Positions 36,897 to 49,430 of a DNA stretch of 64,000 bases are shown here, piece after piece (position 1 is the first letter of the stretch; every line of letters starts with the position of its first letter). The DNA is from Garcia nutans (Eukaryota > Streptophyta > Magnoliopsida > Malpighiales > Euphorbiaceae): NCBI GenBank assembly GCA_947685225.1, contig CANTUV010000072.1, forward strand, positions 4,402,001-4,466,000, read 5' to 3'. The notes beneath the pieces are model-generated. The model was not told the origin of the DNA, made no database searches, and saw only the letters and a list, made by a program, of their open reading frames with translations. Position numbers and translations under genes: made by a program.

Positions 36897-39800
36897 TGTA
36901 ACACCCTTATACCCTATATACATACAATACATATTTTCAGCATATGTAAAATACACATATACGGTATAGAAATATCACAGACCGATTTAATAAAAATTTT
37001 CACATTTCAGTTTTAAAATTTTAAATACTAATATATAAAATAAATAGTATATAAATATTCTTTGCTTGTTATAGGAATCCAAAATAAATATTTTATATGA
37101 AAATCTCTGAGAAAAATTCGCCAGAGTTTTGTTTGTAATTTGAACGTTTCCAAAATTCAACAAAACACAACCTGTATAAAACAAACACTCCAAATAAAAT
37201 CAATTCACCAATTTACCAATACTTCTCAATTTCTTCATATTTTCTCAAAATACTTATATATATAGGTATATATATCAACATTATATATAAAATCCCATCT
37301 TAAACAAAATTATTCAAATCATTCTTTACAATTTACAATATATGCTTCAAAAACATATCATAACATACATAATATCAAAAATGTACATGCTGGCAACTGG
37401 CTCTGATCTTGATGTACCCAAAACAGCTCTTCAAGCTTAATAAATACAAACCTAGACTCGACCAAGTCTAGTAAAACTCTTCGGCTCTACCAAAATGTCT
37501 ATGCCACCTGCGCGATGAATTACAATCGTGCTAAGCCGAAGTCTAGTGGTACAAACTTTGATAATAATAAAAATGTAAAGTAATGCCAATGCACAATGCA
37601 TATAGAGGTCACATCATTTCACTTTCTTATATTTTTTAAATATTTCATACTCACAACTCATAACATTATATTGCTCAATTATATCACAATTCATAATTCA
37701 CATTAAAGCAAAGACAAGCATGGGCCCAAAAAGGATCTAATATGCTATTCAAATTTCAGAGTTACTGCTTTGGTCCATAATAACACCATGTGTCTAGCCC
37801 GTAGGCTATATATATATCCATGGATAATGTAACAGCCCAGTCTCTTGGACCTCAACCCGGCTAGACCCTTAGGCCCCAGTATCTTGGTCCTCAAACCGGC
37901 TAGACTGCTACGGTTTTTGAGGCTTACGACCTAGTCTTTTCACCACAAAAACATCATATTTATCATTTATCAGCTGGGCTCGGCTTACGACCCGATCTTT
38001 TTACCTGCCCAGCAATTCATAGGCATGCCGCCAAACCCAGAACTCTGAAAATTGAATAACGTACTAGGCACACAATTAATTCATTTATCTCATTATCAAA
38101 TACTTTCACAATTCATTTCTCATTTTATTTCTCATAATCAAACTAGGCTCATTGCCTTATTTTCACATTTTTTTTTCTCATTTTTCTCACTTTTCTCACT
38201 TTTTATCATTTTTATCAATATCAATTCATTTCATTATTCCACATATCTCCTTTTTGCATTCACAACACATTACCCAATTACTTTGGGTATTTTCACATAA
38301 CATGCATATTTCACACTTTTCACAATTTAGCCATTATCAATGGCTTTTCACAATGCATTTAACACATATACGACATTACAAATGTTTTAGCACGTTATTC
38401 ATACTCAATCAATGAACCAAGTAGCTTAACATATTTTTCAACTAAAATGTGTTAAGTCCAAATGTCATGCAAATATAAATATTATACTCAAAGTTTGTAC
38501 ATACCTCTACTAGCAACCCAAAGCAAGCTTAATACAACCTCCAATCCTATCCTTCCAACTTGCCCTTCACCACTTGGATGAAGCAAATCAACCTTCCTCA
38601 ATGCCTATGCCAAATGTGATCATACATAATCATTTAATATCATATTCTAAGGTGTTCTCAACATCAAACCATAATTAAACATCACTCTAAACCAAATCCC
38701 AAAATTAAGCTTCACCTCACTTTAACTTTCAAAAACCATATCAAGCCATTTAAATTAGTGTTTTAAGTTTATTAATATCATTAAAAACATATTTTAATAC
38801 ATTTAAATCATTTACATTATAACAATACACTCTTATACACAAAATCTCAAAAATGGCATAACCTTCCCCCATTGAAGGTTTTTCATTCCAACACAATCCA
38901 TTACTCATTTCAAGCTTATATTCATCACTTTTAACACTAAACAACATGCTTAAACAAATAAAATCACACAATTCAACTACTTTGGAAAATCACTTTTCTA
39001 AAACCCTAAATCTCGACTTCCATTCTCAAACTCCAACCAAACACAACCAAATCCAATATTTGAATTTAAAATACTTGTTTATGTATTAAAACAACTCATT
39101 TGGAATCAATTTACACAATTAAAAACCATGATTTTAAAACCCCAAAAATTACATTAATATCATTAATAACCAATCAAAAAAACTTCATTCATATCCAATT
39201 AAGCAATTAAATCATGCTACTATAGAATTCCAAAATTTACATAACACACATTTCCATAGAATTTGAAATTTTGGTAAGAAAACTTACCAATTGATGAAGA
39301 AACTTCTAAAACTCCACTTGAATCCTTAAAATCTCTTCAATTTTTGGAGTATGGAAGAAGCAAATCCCTCTCTTGAAGCCATGAAATTCGGCCTTGAAGG
39401 AAAGAAGAAGAAGAAGAAGACTTTTTTTTTTTATTTCTCTTTCCTTTCACCCTTTAATTTTAAACTATATATATATATATATTAAAATAATTTAATAATT
39501 AATTATTTAATAATTTATTTAATAAATTAAAAGTCCTAAATTCCCTATTCCATTCAAAAATAATTTATTTTTGAATTATTTTATTAATTTTAAATTTTTA
39601 GAATTTAATTACCAAAATACCCTTTTACTTTGACTTTTCTTTTAAAAAGTGTTGACTTTTATATGTTATGTATATTTTACATATATATCACATATATTAT
39701 CCACTTTTTCATTTAAAACCCCTCCATTTTTCATTTAAAACCATTAATTTAATTTATCCATTTAAATTATAATTTATTTTATCAAATTTCCAAAAAATAG

Positions 39801-40031
39801 AACTTTTCAAAAATTTAGGATATTACACATATGCATAAGTAATGTGTATCTTATATACACATCAAATCTACCTTATATGTGTATTAAATATTAAGTATAT
39901 AATGTATTAATCCAACATATACAATTAATATACCATATGTATATGTTATATACTCTAGATATATATATTGAGTATATACAATTTATATCTCCAAATATTT
40001 ATTTAATTTCTCCAAAATCACGGATGTTACA
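36897..40031 (-). repeat. Family 5 element, 5' LTR (right copy)
   Basis: 3135 bp, colinear with 29815-33018 but lacking about 60 bp near 39157 (the left copy has CCTAAATTCTCTC... there). The GAAGAAG run at 39404-39421 is slightly longer. It ends at 40031 before the TSD TGATT. Confidence 0.9.
37507..37552 (-). other. Double-hairpin element, family 5 right LTR
   Basis: First stem CTAGAC-TTCG-GCTTAG at 37531-37546, with one base change from the left LTR. The second stem here is longer: GCACGAT...ATCGCGC with one mismatch, against GCGA...TCGC on the left. Confidence 0.72.
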
Positions 40032-40036
40032 TGATT

Positions 40037-40331
40037 AATGTTGATTAGTGAAGAATTATGATGTTTTTAAGTTTTTTTTTAACACAATACGTGATTTTGA
40101 ACTTTTCTCAATTTATGTGCAATGTCTGTTTAGGCTTTAGTTTCTATATAACACATGTTCTAATTGTTTTATAATGATGGTTTATGATTGCTTGTGATGA
40201 TTTTGAGTAATTATGTCTTAATCCATAATGTTATGTGAATACTAGTTCATGATTTATTTTATTGCCGATTTTTAATCTAATTATGGTTATTCTGTTTGGA
40301 AATGATGTAGAAGGCCTCCACATGTACCCTT
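40037..40331 (+). other. Old Tat LTR remnant between two insertions
   Basis: Non-coding. It continues 28852-29814 after the family 5 element. GTAGAAGGCCTCCACATGTA (about 40308) resembles GTAAGAGGCATGTTTCCAC of the Tat LTR hairpin units. It is followed by CCCTT and LTR 4. Confidence 0.4.
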
Positions 40332-42518
40332 TGTAGACCCTTAATTTTTTATCCAGTCCGGTTCAATATGTTTTATTTAGTCCAAAATAATTTTTGTGTT
40401 ATCTTAATTAAATAATATTTGTTTTAGTATTTATTTTTTATAATTTTTAAAAATTATTATAATAATAAAAAATAATAATAATAATAAAATAAATAAAAAT
40501 AAGAATAAAAATAAAATCTGCAACAAAAAATAGGCGATGAAAAAATTCATCACCGAAAACAGTGGACGAAATGGCTCGCAGCAATTTCGCTCGCAATCCC
40601 CCGTAGCAGCCCGCAGCAGTTTTTTCGCCAGTAAAATTTTTTCGACATAATTTTTTCTGAAACCAAATTCTATTTGGTTTTGGATTTCTTTTCCTAATTA
40701 AATACAATTTTCTTGAACAATTAAAATGAATTATCTAAATTTCCTATAAATAAGACTAAAAAGACACAGAAAGGAGGAGAAATTTTTGAAAGGAGATCGG
40801 ACTTTTTGGCAGTGAAAATGATCAGACTTTTTAGAGGAGAATAAACAAGTAAACAATCAATCCATCAAAGGCAGCCATCTTGCCTTTGTCCTTGTTCATC
40901 CAAGAAGCAATTTTTGGTGGAATCAACAAACGAAGGTTTGAATATCTAATCTCTTTTCTCCTTACAGTAGCTTCAATCATTAAATTGTTTCTTTTGATTC
41001 TAAAAATCTTAGACCCCTAATTTACTCCTTCTAAACCTTAGAACCTTAAATCGTCTCCTCTATTTTCAAAAACCCTAAAATTACTTTTCTGTTTCTTCTA
41101 AAACCTAAGAACCCTAATCTATTTCTTCAAAATCTTGAAACCCTATTCTACTTTCCAACTTTCCAAAACCTTAAATCGTTTTATTAATTCCCAAGACGCT
41201 AATCTGCTTTCCAATTTTCTAAAACCTTAAACCCTAAATTGATCCTTCTATTTCCAAAAACCCTAAAAAAATACTTTCTGTTTCCAAAAACCTTAAATAG
41301 TCTTGCCTATTTCTAAAAAACTTTATAAAACTATAAATTGTTTTCTCAAATTCTAAAATCAAATATATTTTTCGAAACACTAAAAACCCTAATTCAACTT
41401 CAAAACCAAAAAACAGTAAACCCCAAACTAGTAAACCTAAACCCTAATTTTCCTAAACCCTAATCCTAAAAATCTTAAAACCTTATAAACCTAAATATTA
41501 AAATTCAACACAGTAAGCCTAAAAACAACAATCCAGTAGCTAATAATCATAAACCTAATGTTTTAATATCCAAACCCTAATTTCATGATTTTACCCCTCA
41601 AACCCTAATTTTGTTAATCAAAGAACCTTATCAATCTCTTAAATTATAAAACCTTAATCCATTTCAATTCCCTTAAAACTTACAATAGCCTAAACTAATA
41701 AATTCCAAAACCCTAAATATTAATTAAAGAACTTTAAATGAGAAATAGTAAACTTCAATTTGTATCTTTACTTACCTTATTAGATTATATAGTTTATTAT
41801 AAGCTTTGATTTATTTAAGTTCAATGCTTAGTTTATTTAAATTATCATGGATGAATGTTTATATTTTGATTGATGTTTAATATCTTTGATGAATGATTGA
41901 TTTATGATGAATGGTTATTTACCTTTATCAATTTATTTTGATTTCCAAATGTTGTAAGAGGCATGTTTCCACTTTATGGGTACCTCATTAATTAAGTTCT
42001 ATGTAATTTAAATTGCTTTTATATTTTAGACCAATGTAAAGGACATGTTTCTACCTCATGGTGGGTGTCCTATTTAGCTTAGACATGGATGATGTAAGGG
42101 CATGTTTCCATCTTCGGATGGGTGTCCATTTACTTATTTTGCTTGGACATTGCTTTGATTTTTAATATAACGATGCTTAATTTCAATTGTTGCATGTAAT
42201 ATGGATAATATTGTTATACTTAAGAATTCTATAATATTAAGACCTGTAAAGGAGGCCGGTTCCAATGAACCGGGTGTTGTGGGGGTGCTGGGCCATTTCT
42301 CACCTTCCCCACACGTACCTAACTTTCCAAACCCATTAGAGGGTTGGAGATTCCTTAGGAATCGAGTCATCCACCCCTTTCTTTTTCTCGGCCTGTCCGA
42401 GTGGCGACTCCATTTTTCTCTGGACTTAGGTCCGTGTTCTCTAAGGCCCCGAGCCTAAACAGTGCCGAAGTCCCAAGAAACATTCCATCGGGAGTGGGGG
42501 CAAAAATCCCCGCTCACA
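40332..42518 (+). repeat. Tat/Ogre-like LTR 4, probable solo LTR
   Basis: 2187 bp from TGTAGACCCTTAATTTT to CCCCGCTCACA. Flanks CCCTT (40327-40331) and CCTTT (42519-42523) would be a TSD with one mismatch, and there is no PPT or PBS. It contains an AAT microsatellite (40455-40520), a GC-rich patch (40550-40630), TCCTATAAATAAG (40743), GGTGGAATCAACAAACGAAGG (40916), a CCCTAA-rich part (41020-41700), long hairpins (GGACA/TGTCC at 42041-42070) and CCGGTTC-CAAT-GAACCGG at 42256-42273. Confidence 0.75.
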
Positions 42519-43025
42519 CCTTTTTTATTTTTAGAAGTGATGTATAGGATGTATTATCAGATGTAAGAGCATGTTTTCATCATTGATGGGTGCTCATTTT
42601 ATTTTTATTTTTTGTTATTTATTAGTTTGAACATTGTCATCTCATGTATATATTTCTATTTGAAGCATTAAAATATTTTGTAATTGCCCTTTGCATACTC
42701 TTAGTGCCTATGTAGTGGATGATACTTTTGATAATTTTGAATAATATAATACTAGGATCTAAAAAAGAGATAGGTTCCAATAAACCGGGCATATAGAGAT
42801 TATAGGATATGTCCTATTATGGTTATGCGTTCCTAACTTTTCGAACACATTAGGGGGTTAGGAATTCCCTATGAATTGAGCCACTATCCCCTTCTTTATT
42901 TTCTCGATCTATCTGGGTGGCAACTCTCCTTCTTTGAGCTTAGGCATGTGTTCCCTAAGGCTACGAGCCTGGATTATGCCAAAGATGCAATTACTAAGAG
43001 CCAGGGCCAAAATCCCTGGCTCACA
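42519..43025 (+). repeat. Older diverged Tat LTR, 3' end
   Basis: Repeats the order of the LTR 4 end in decayed form: GAGCATGTTTTCATC...GATGGGTGCTC, AGGTTCCAATAAACCGGGC, CTAACTTTTCGAACACATTAG, and the end CCCTGGCTCACA at 43025. It is probably the 3' end of the LTR into which LTR 4 and the family 5 element inserted. Confidence 0.6.
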
Positions 43026-44769
43026 ATGGGGTCCTCGTCAAGCTTAGGGGTAGTGTTTATTTTTGGAGGAGGAACTGATTGAGATAGATCCAATGGTGGC
43101 CAAGTGAACCTTCCACTCCTTGTCATTGTATTAACTTCATCAAAGAATTCACTTTAATTCAGCACATAATAATAATCTTGGATAAGAGATGTATGATCCA
43201 TTTCGCCATTTACCAAAGACGCAATGGAATTAACATTCTAGTTAGCTGGTAGTGGGTTCGTACTGATATTAGGCTACTTGAGAGGTAGGATGGACCCATT
43301 ATTAATCAGGTCTTGGATCCTATGTTTGAGGATTCTACAAACATCTATTTTATGGCCCATACCCTGAAGGTACTCACAATATTCATTAACATTCCATTTC
43401 TTAAGGAGTGGGTTAGGTGCTAGCTTAGGATCTAGTGACTAAATTAGTTGGGCTTGCAGGGTTTTCTTATACACCAAGTTGAGATTCATGCCCAAATCCA
43501 TAAATACTCATTGCTGGCTTCTTTCCAAATGGAGCTATGGTTGTGGTGTGATGTTAGCTAACTTACCACTCTTTTGATTGGTATTCTGAGAGCAATGGTA
43601 GTTTGGGTTCTTTCTAAATTGAGAAGAAGAGGTTGTCTTATCCTTAATTTGGCTAGTATGCATAAGATCTTCAATCTTTTTAGTAGTGGAAATTGAAGGA
43701 AGGCAAGTACAACATTTACAGTTGAGTCTAATAAATAGGAAGCAAGTTCTTAATAGTGATGTCAATTTGCTCTTGTTCTGAAGGGAGGTTGACCATTTGT
43801 GCTACTTTTCCTCTCCTCCTCATAAGGAATGAAGCGAAAGATTTCTTTGTCCTTACTTAGTTGTCTCAATGTCCCTTCTTATGATGTCCACTTCAATGTT
43901 GTAGTGGTATGGTTTAGTAAAAGCATTATAGATATCCTCCCAGGTTTAGTATGTTTTCTTGTCCAGGTCCATGAACAATTTAATAGCAGCACCCTTGATG
44001 GACCTTTTGAATAATTGAGTGAGGAGCTCCTCATTGAGTCCTATAGATTTGAGGGCCCCCACATACATTTTATGCTGGGTTTTAGGGCAAGTGGTCCCAT
44101 CAAATTTCTCCATCTCATATATTTTAAACTTGAGGGGTAACTGGGCCTTATGGTATAAAGTCAAGGACTCGAGATCCAAAGTCTCATCTCTGTGCTTAAA
44201 GTTCTCAATCTGCTTCTCCATTGTTTCCAACTTTTCCATGAGCATGCTGGTTTTTGGGTGATCTCCTCTTTGAAAAAGATTCACAGGGGAGTTGGTTGTA
44301 GGGACTTTTGGAGACTCAACAGTTGTCCCTTATTGAGTGATGTCAATAATAGGTCCAGGCTTGATGTCTGGTTATTTTTTGTGTAGTGTATTCTAAACAT
44401 TAGTCACTATAGAGTCACATTGTGCACTCATGGAATCTACCAAAGTGTTGTTGAAATCAGTTTGTTGACTGACAAGCATGCACCGCAAGTATTTCTCTTG
44501 CCTCTCAAAGATGGTATCAATAAAAGATTGATGTCAAGGGCATCAGTTGGTTGAGACATGGGTACCTTTGAGGAAAAAGAAGGTAGGGTCAGTGATTCAA
44601 ATAAGGCTGCATATTGTGATGCATAGTGTTGTGCAAATGCTTGGTCAATCATTGTTTAGACCTTTGCCAATATGGTTTCTTGGAGTTGATCTTATTTGAT
44701 AAGAAGTTTTCTAATTGAGTTGCTTACAATATGGGTTGATCTTATGATGGGATCTTGTTTTTGATTCAT
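43026..44769 (-). pseudogene. gag: Decayed Tat/Ogre-like gag
   Basis: Minus-strand coding remnant from ATG 44769, broken by several stops and frame changes. The best stretch, 44284-43946, has 112 residues with FDGTTCPKTQHKMY and GAAIKLFMDLD, which match the capsid region of Tat/Ogre-lineage gag proteins as I know them. The following sequence in another frame continues the capsid pattern (a NVEVDII-like stretch around 43900, then EQEQIDIT near 43770). An N-terminal piece starts at 44652 (MIDQAFAQHYASQYAALFES). Before 43100, FTWPPLDLSQSVPPPK is consistent with the gag C-terminal part. It stops abruptly at the older LTR at 43025. No pol follows. Confidence 0.72.
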
Positions 44770-45334
44770 GGTTTAACCTTTGAAAAAGAAAAGGTTTAGT
44801 TTGAGGTGGGGCTCAAACAAAAGTTTGGGTGATCCATAAAGTTTAATTAAATGTTTTCTTCTTTTTTTGAAAAAGAATTTTCCTTTTAGCTTAAGATTTG
44901 GGTCTCATATTTTGATAAAGTTTCTTTTGCTTGATTTTTGGATAGGTAAAGTTAAATTTTGAGGAATGGACCAAACTGGTGGGGTCTTAACCTTATTTTT
45001 GGATAGTTGGGCTATTGTAGCTTTTGATTTTTAATCGAACAAATCGACATGGTTTAGGCTCGAGCTTGATGGTCAAGCTTACGATTCTTATCATTTTGGA
45101 TAAATAAAGGTGTTTAAAGTTTATGAAGGTAAATTCATGTGATTTAAGTTTCATGAGGTTCAAGGTTATAACTTAAATTTGAAATGAGTTTTAAGGAAAT
45201 GGTACCTTAAATTTTTTGGGATGGCGTGGATGAAATGATGTATGCATGAATGAAAATAATTTTATGAGCACGACACAAGATTAAGTACATACCACTTTAG
45301 GGTAGGGTTTATAGCCTTTACTTGGAAAAGGTGG
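44770..45334 (-). other. Leader between Tat LTR 5 and gag remnant
   Basis: Non-coding 5' leader of the minus-strand Tat-like element. Next to the LTR end the expected TGGCNACTCCACTGGG PBS (as at 63218) is absent; the minus strand reads CCACCTTTTCCAAG instead, so the PBS has been lost or another primer was used. Confidence 0.5.
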
Positions 45335-47073
45335 TGTGAGCGGGAATTTTTTCCCCCACTCCCACGTGGAATGGTTCTTATGACTTCAGCACTGTTAGGC
45401 TTAGGGAATTGAGAACACCAGCCTAAACCCGGAGAAAATGGAGTCACCACCTGGACAGGCTGAGAAAAAGAAAGGGGTGAATGACTTGATTCCTAAGGAA
45501 TCCCCAACCCACTAATGGGTTTGAAAAGTTAGGTACGTATGGGGAAGGTGAGAATGACTCAGCACCCCCACAACGCCCGGTTCATTGGAACCGGTCTCCT
45601 TAGGTCTCAATATTATAAAATTCTTAATTAATATAATATTATCCATACTACATGCTATTATAAGAATAAATAAATACTTTATTAAAATCACAACAACGTC
45701 CAAACAAAACAAACAAATAGGCACCCATCAATGGATGGAAACATGCCTTTACAATTGTCCAATGTCCAAAAGAAAATAAATAAAATAGGATACCCACTAA
45801 TTGGTGGAAACGTATCCTTTACATAGGTCCAAAACTTGAAATATATTAAATTACATGAAGCTTAATTATTGAGGTATCCACGAAGTGGAGACATACTTCT
45901 TACATTATTAATAAGTAAATAATAAAAAAAAATACTCATCCATTCATCCATCATAAATTAAATAATTAAAATAAGAATAAACTATTTACTAAGACATAAT
46001 AATTCATACATCTAAATTTAAATAAAGCAATAAAAATATAAATTTATGTTTACATCTTGAATTAGGGTTTTTTTAATCAATATTAGTGTTTGGAATTCTT
46101 ATGAAAAAGGATTAGGGTTTATGAAAATAGGATTAAATGGAATTAGGGTTTAACTAAATTTTAGGTTATGATCTACATATTAGGTTTTTGACAAAATAAT
46201 TTTAGGATTTTAAATAAAGGCTAGGGTTTTGGTTATCAAACTAGGGTCATAGGGTTTTTTGTTAGGAAACTTTAATTGTGGTTTTAGATTTTGGGATTAT
46301 GGTTTTATAAAGTATAGAATGCTTAAATTAAGGCTATAAGGTTTTGAAAAATTCAATATTATTTAATTAAGATTAGATTCTATGATTTAAAGTCTGGATC
46401 AAATTGAATACTGAAGATAAGACTTGTTGAATGAAATTCCCAAAGTTATGTAACTAGTAATAATAATATGCTCAATTCATAAAATAAGAGGAATGGCAAT
46501 TTACGCTGAATGAATTCATGAATTAATGAAGATGTACCTATGTTTTAGGCTCTTCCAATTTCAATACATTGAATCAAACCTGATGTTTATTATAGCTTGA
46601 ATAAGCTTTTGTTATTGGTGGAGGGAAACAACTTCCTGAGACAATTGTTATGTTATTACTGTTTAGGGTTTCATAAAACTATTATCCTCTCTTTCATTTA
46701 TTGCTAAATTGTTAATCTAGTTGCTACCTCTCTGTTTGTGTTAATCACGTATTTATAGGAAAATTTACCTTGACCTTAAACCTAATCTGACTCTCATAAT
46801 TTAATTAGGAAGTCAAATGGCCGGTACAATTGTTTAAAGGCCAAAATCGACATGGAGTGCACAACATATCGATTTGGGTTGCCCAAATCGATATGAGGCA
46901 GCTTATATCGATTTGGGAGGCTCAAATCGATATGAGGCCTCCCTTATATCAATTTGGGCAGCAACCTCATATAAATTTTTTATTGTTAAAATCAATATGA
47001 TTTCTCCCTCATATCGATTTTGGCTGCCCAAATCAATATGAGGTCTCCCTCATGTCGATTTTGGTAGTCTAGA
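45335..47073 (-). repeat. Tat/Ogre-like LTR 5
   Basis: On the minus strand it starts near TCTAGACTACC at 47073 (a changed TGTAGACC) and ends CCCGCTCACA at 45335. It has all the distal hairpins: CCGGTTC-ATTG-GAACCGG (45577-45594), GGATAC/GTATCC (45788-45817) and a long one near 45875. It also has ATCGATATGAGG palindromes near its start (46860-47060). Confidence 0.78.
46866..46894. repeat. 13-bp perfect inverted repeat in LTR 5 (ATATCGATTTGGG)
   Basis: ATATCGATTTGGG-TTG-CCCAAATCGATAT, the best of a cluster of related half-sites from 46860 to 47065. LTR 2 has the corresponding GATATGGGA-TAG-TCCCATATC at 6542-6562. Confidence 0.85.
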
Positions 47074-47159
47074 GTTTTGCCCCTTGCTTGAACGATCTAA
47101 AACTTTTGTAGAAGAGAGTGAAAAGCAACATGATTTTGAGGTGATTTTGGATGAGGATG

Positions 47160-47655
47160 GGTTCTCGACTCGAGGTTGGAGTTGGTTTGGGTTTGGACCA
47201 AAAAAGATTTGGGTACTTGGACCTGTGACTGGGTACTTAGACCCAAGACTGAATTTGATTTGGGTACTTGGAGCTGACACTGAATTGGATTTGGGTACTT
47301 AGACCCGAGACTGCATTTTTGAACCCAAGACTAAATTAGATTTGGGTACTTAGACATGAGATTGGGTACTTGGACCTGATACTGAATTGGATTTGGGTAC
47401 TTAGACCCGAGATTGAATTTAATTTGGGTACTTGGACCCGAGACTGAATTGGGTTTAGGTACTTGGACCTGAGATTGCATTGGATACTTGGATGCGAGAC
47501 TGGGTACTTAGACCCGAGATTGAATGGGGTACTTGGACCCGAAATTGAATTTAAGTTAGGTACTTGGACCTTTGGGTGCTTAGACCCGAGACTGGATACT
47601 TGGACCCGAGGCTGAATTTGATTTGGGTACTTGGACTGGAGACTGAATTTCATTT
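47160..47655. repeat. Tandem array B, minus copy
   Basis: About 17 units of GGGTACTTGGACCC and GGGTACTTAGACCC type, the reverse of the 5690-5860 subtype, with TTGGGTACTTGGACCCGAGA as the common phrase. Confidence 0.82.
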
Positions 47656-47699
47656 ACCTTTTATCATTTGAGAATTTTGGCTGCTCCGGCTGCTCCATG

Positions 47700-48312
47700 G
47701 ATTGTGGGTCTTCACCCTCAAAATGGATTTTCATCCTTGGACCTTGGATCTTCATCCTTGGCATCGGGTCTTCACCCTTGAAAATGGATCTTCATCCTTG
47801 GAGATAAGGTCTTCACCCTTGAAAGTGGATCTTCATCCTTGGTATGGGGTCTTCACCCTTGAAAAAGGATCTTCATCTTTGGAAATCGGGTCTTCACCGT
47901 TGCAAGTGGATCTTCATCCTTGGCATCGGGTCCTCACCCTTGAAAATGGATCTTCATCCTTGTAGATCAGGTCTTCATCCTTGAATGTGGATCTTCATCC
48001 TTTAAGCTAGATCTTCATTCTTGGCAAGGTCTTCACCCTTCAAAACTGATCTTCATCCTTTGGACTTCGGGTCTTCATCCTTTAAAATTGGATCTTCATC
48101 CTTGGCATCGGGTCTTCAACCTTCAAAGTGGATCTTCATCCTTGGCAGGGTCTTCACCCTTTAAAATGAATCTTCATCCTTGGAGATTGGGTCTTTACCC
48201 TTGTAAGTGGATCTTCATCCTTATCATCGGGTCTTCACCCTTGAAAATGGATCTTCATCCTTGGAAATCAGGTTTTCATCCATTAAATTGGAACTTCATC
48301 CTTTTGAACTTT
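47700..48312. repeat. Tandem array A, minus copy
   Basis: About 14 dimers alternating GGATCTTCATCC and GGGTCTTCACCC hairpins, spaced by TTGGAGATC or TTGAAAATG. The stem alternation matches 4770-5400. Confidence 0.85.
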
Positions 48313-48902
48313 TGTCCTATATTGGCTTTAGCTCTTCTAGCTGGACTAATCTTTTATCTTTTGCATCTTCATTCTTTTGATAATTCTAATGTTCCATTCT
48401 TTTATAATTTTTGCAAAAAATTCAGCCATTTTTTAGCAGGTCCCTTATATCTTCTCCTTGCCCCCTACGTGGCAAAATATTAAAAGTAAGGCTGAAAATA
48501 TTTTGTACACGCATAAATTCAAAAAAATGAAAGGAGAAACTTTGCCCCCTGTGTAGGCTCAAACCAATGATTTTGTTTGCATGCAGGCTCTGATTAATAT
48601 TTGTATTTTGTCTAGTTCCTTGCATAAGCATGCATCTCTTCTTTCTTTTGCAAAATGATTGGAGCTTTCTCAAGCAATGGGCCTTCCATGCCACCTGATT
48701 CCATGTCCGCTTCATGTTTGCCTCATAGAGTATTGTTGTTTACTTTGATAAAGAAAAATGCAGTGTGATAAGCTCATGTATGCATGATATGCATGAGTAA
48801 TACTTATAATGGTTCCGTTGACTCAAAGACTGAGGTGATCAGCTGAAGTGTTCTCATTGACTCCTTACAGATGCCTATTCAGGTCTTGAATTGGAATGAC
48901 AG

Positions 48903-49430
48903 AAAGCTTTTTAGACTCACTTTCAATATTTTTCTACGCAGGGGGCAAGGAGAGGATATGAGGACTAGCTAAAAAAATAGCTAAATTTTTTGTAAAAGGA
49001 AGAAACAAAAAAGAATGGAAAATTAAAACTCTCAAAAGAATGAAGATGCAAAAGAGAAAAGATCAGTCCAACTAGAAGAGCTAAAGCCAATGTAGGACAA
49101 ATGTCCAGTGGATAAAGATCCATGTTTTAAGGGTAAAGACCTTATCTCCAATGGATAAAGATCCATATTTTAAGGGTAAAGACCTTATCTCCAATGGATA
49201 AAAGATCCATGTTTTAAGGGTAAAGACCCAATCTCCAATGGATAAAGATCCATGTTTTAATGGTAAAGACCCAATCTCCAATAGATAAAGATCCATCTTT
49301 TAAGAGTAAAGACCCTATCTCTAATGGATAAAGATCCATATTTGAAGGGTGAAGACTCAATGACCAAGGTAAAAGATCCAAGGTCCAAGGATGAAGATCC
49401 ATTTTTAGGGTGAAGACCCGCAATCCATTA
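48903..49430 (+). mobile_element. Tat/Ogre-like 3' region fragment (plus) with array A
   Basis: Matches 4575-5400 (ACGCAGGGGGCAAGGAGAGG at about 48936, then GGATAAAGATCC/GGGTAAAGACC units at 49090-49430). It begins and ends at orientation switches: minus sequence to the left, a minus-strand LTR to the right, joined at CCATTAAA. Confidence 0.65.

Larger units (their letters stand above)
29815..40031 (-). mobile_element. Large non-coding LTR retrotransposon (LARD-like), family 5, TSD TGATT
   Basis: 10.2 kb in minus orientation: LTRs of 3204 and 3135 bp around an internal domain of 3878 bp with no gag or pol similarity. TSD TGATT at 29810-29814 and 40032-40036. The PBS at 36873-36889 (TGGTATCAGAGCCTAGG on the minus strand) and the PPT at 33019-33032 match the chromovirus, as does the hairpin before the PPT. 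It lacks proteins but keeps all visible cis signals, so it is best read as a non-autonomous element mobilised by chromovirus enzymes. The LTRs differ at several tens of positions plus a gap of about 60 bp, so it is older than the elements at 8989 and 50073. Confidence 0.92.
47074..48902 (-). mobile_element. Tat/Ogre-like internal remnant, 3' region (minus)
   Basis: Reverse of 4300-6315: pre-LTR block at 47074-47150 with PPT GCAAGGGGCAAAAC, array B, array A, CTAGAAGAGCTAAAGCC (about 48327-48343, reversed), the Cys-free purine-rich stretch, and sequence up to about 48890. There the orientation flips to plus inside the AGACTCACTTTCAATATTTT phrase. It is non-coding. Confidence 0.65.

Noticed and set aside
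41020..41710. Dense CCCTAA motifs, possibly an interstitial telomere
   Set aside because: The motifs are scattered and imperfect within LTR 4, and similar in other Tat LTRs (8730-8930, 62330-62515). There is no tandem TTTAGGG array.
47700..48483. Regular repeats resembling a CRISPR array, and a 131-codon frame
   Set aside because: Units are contiguous and degenerate with no unique spacers, the context is a plant retrotransposon, and the frame is repeat-driven.
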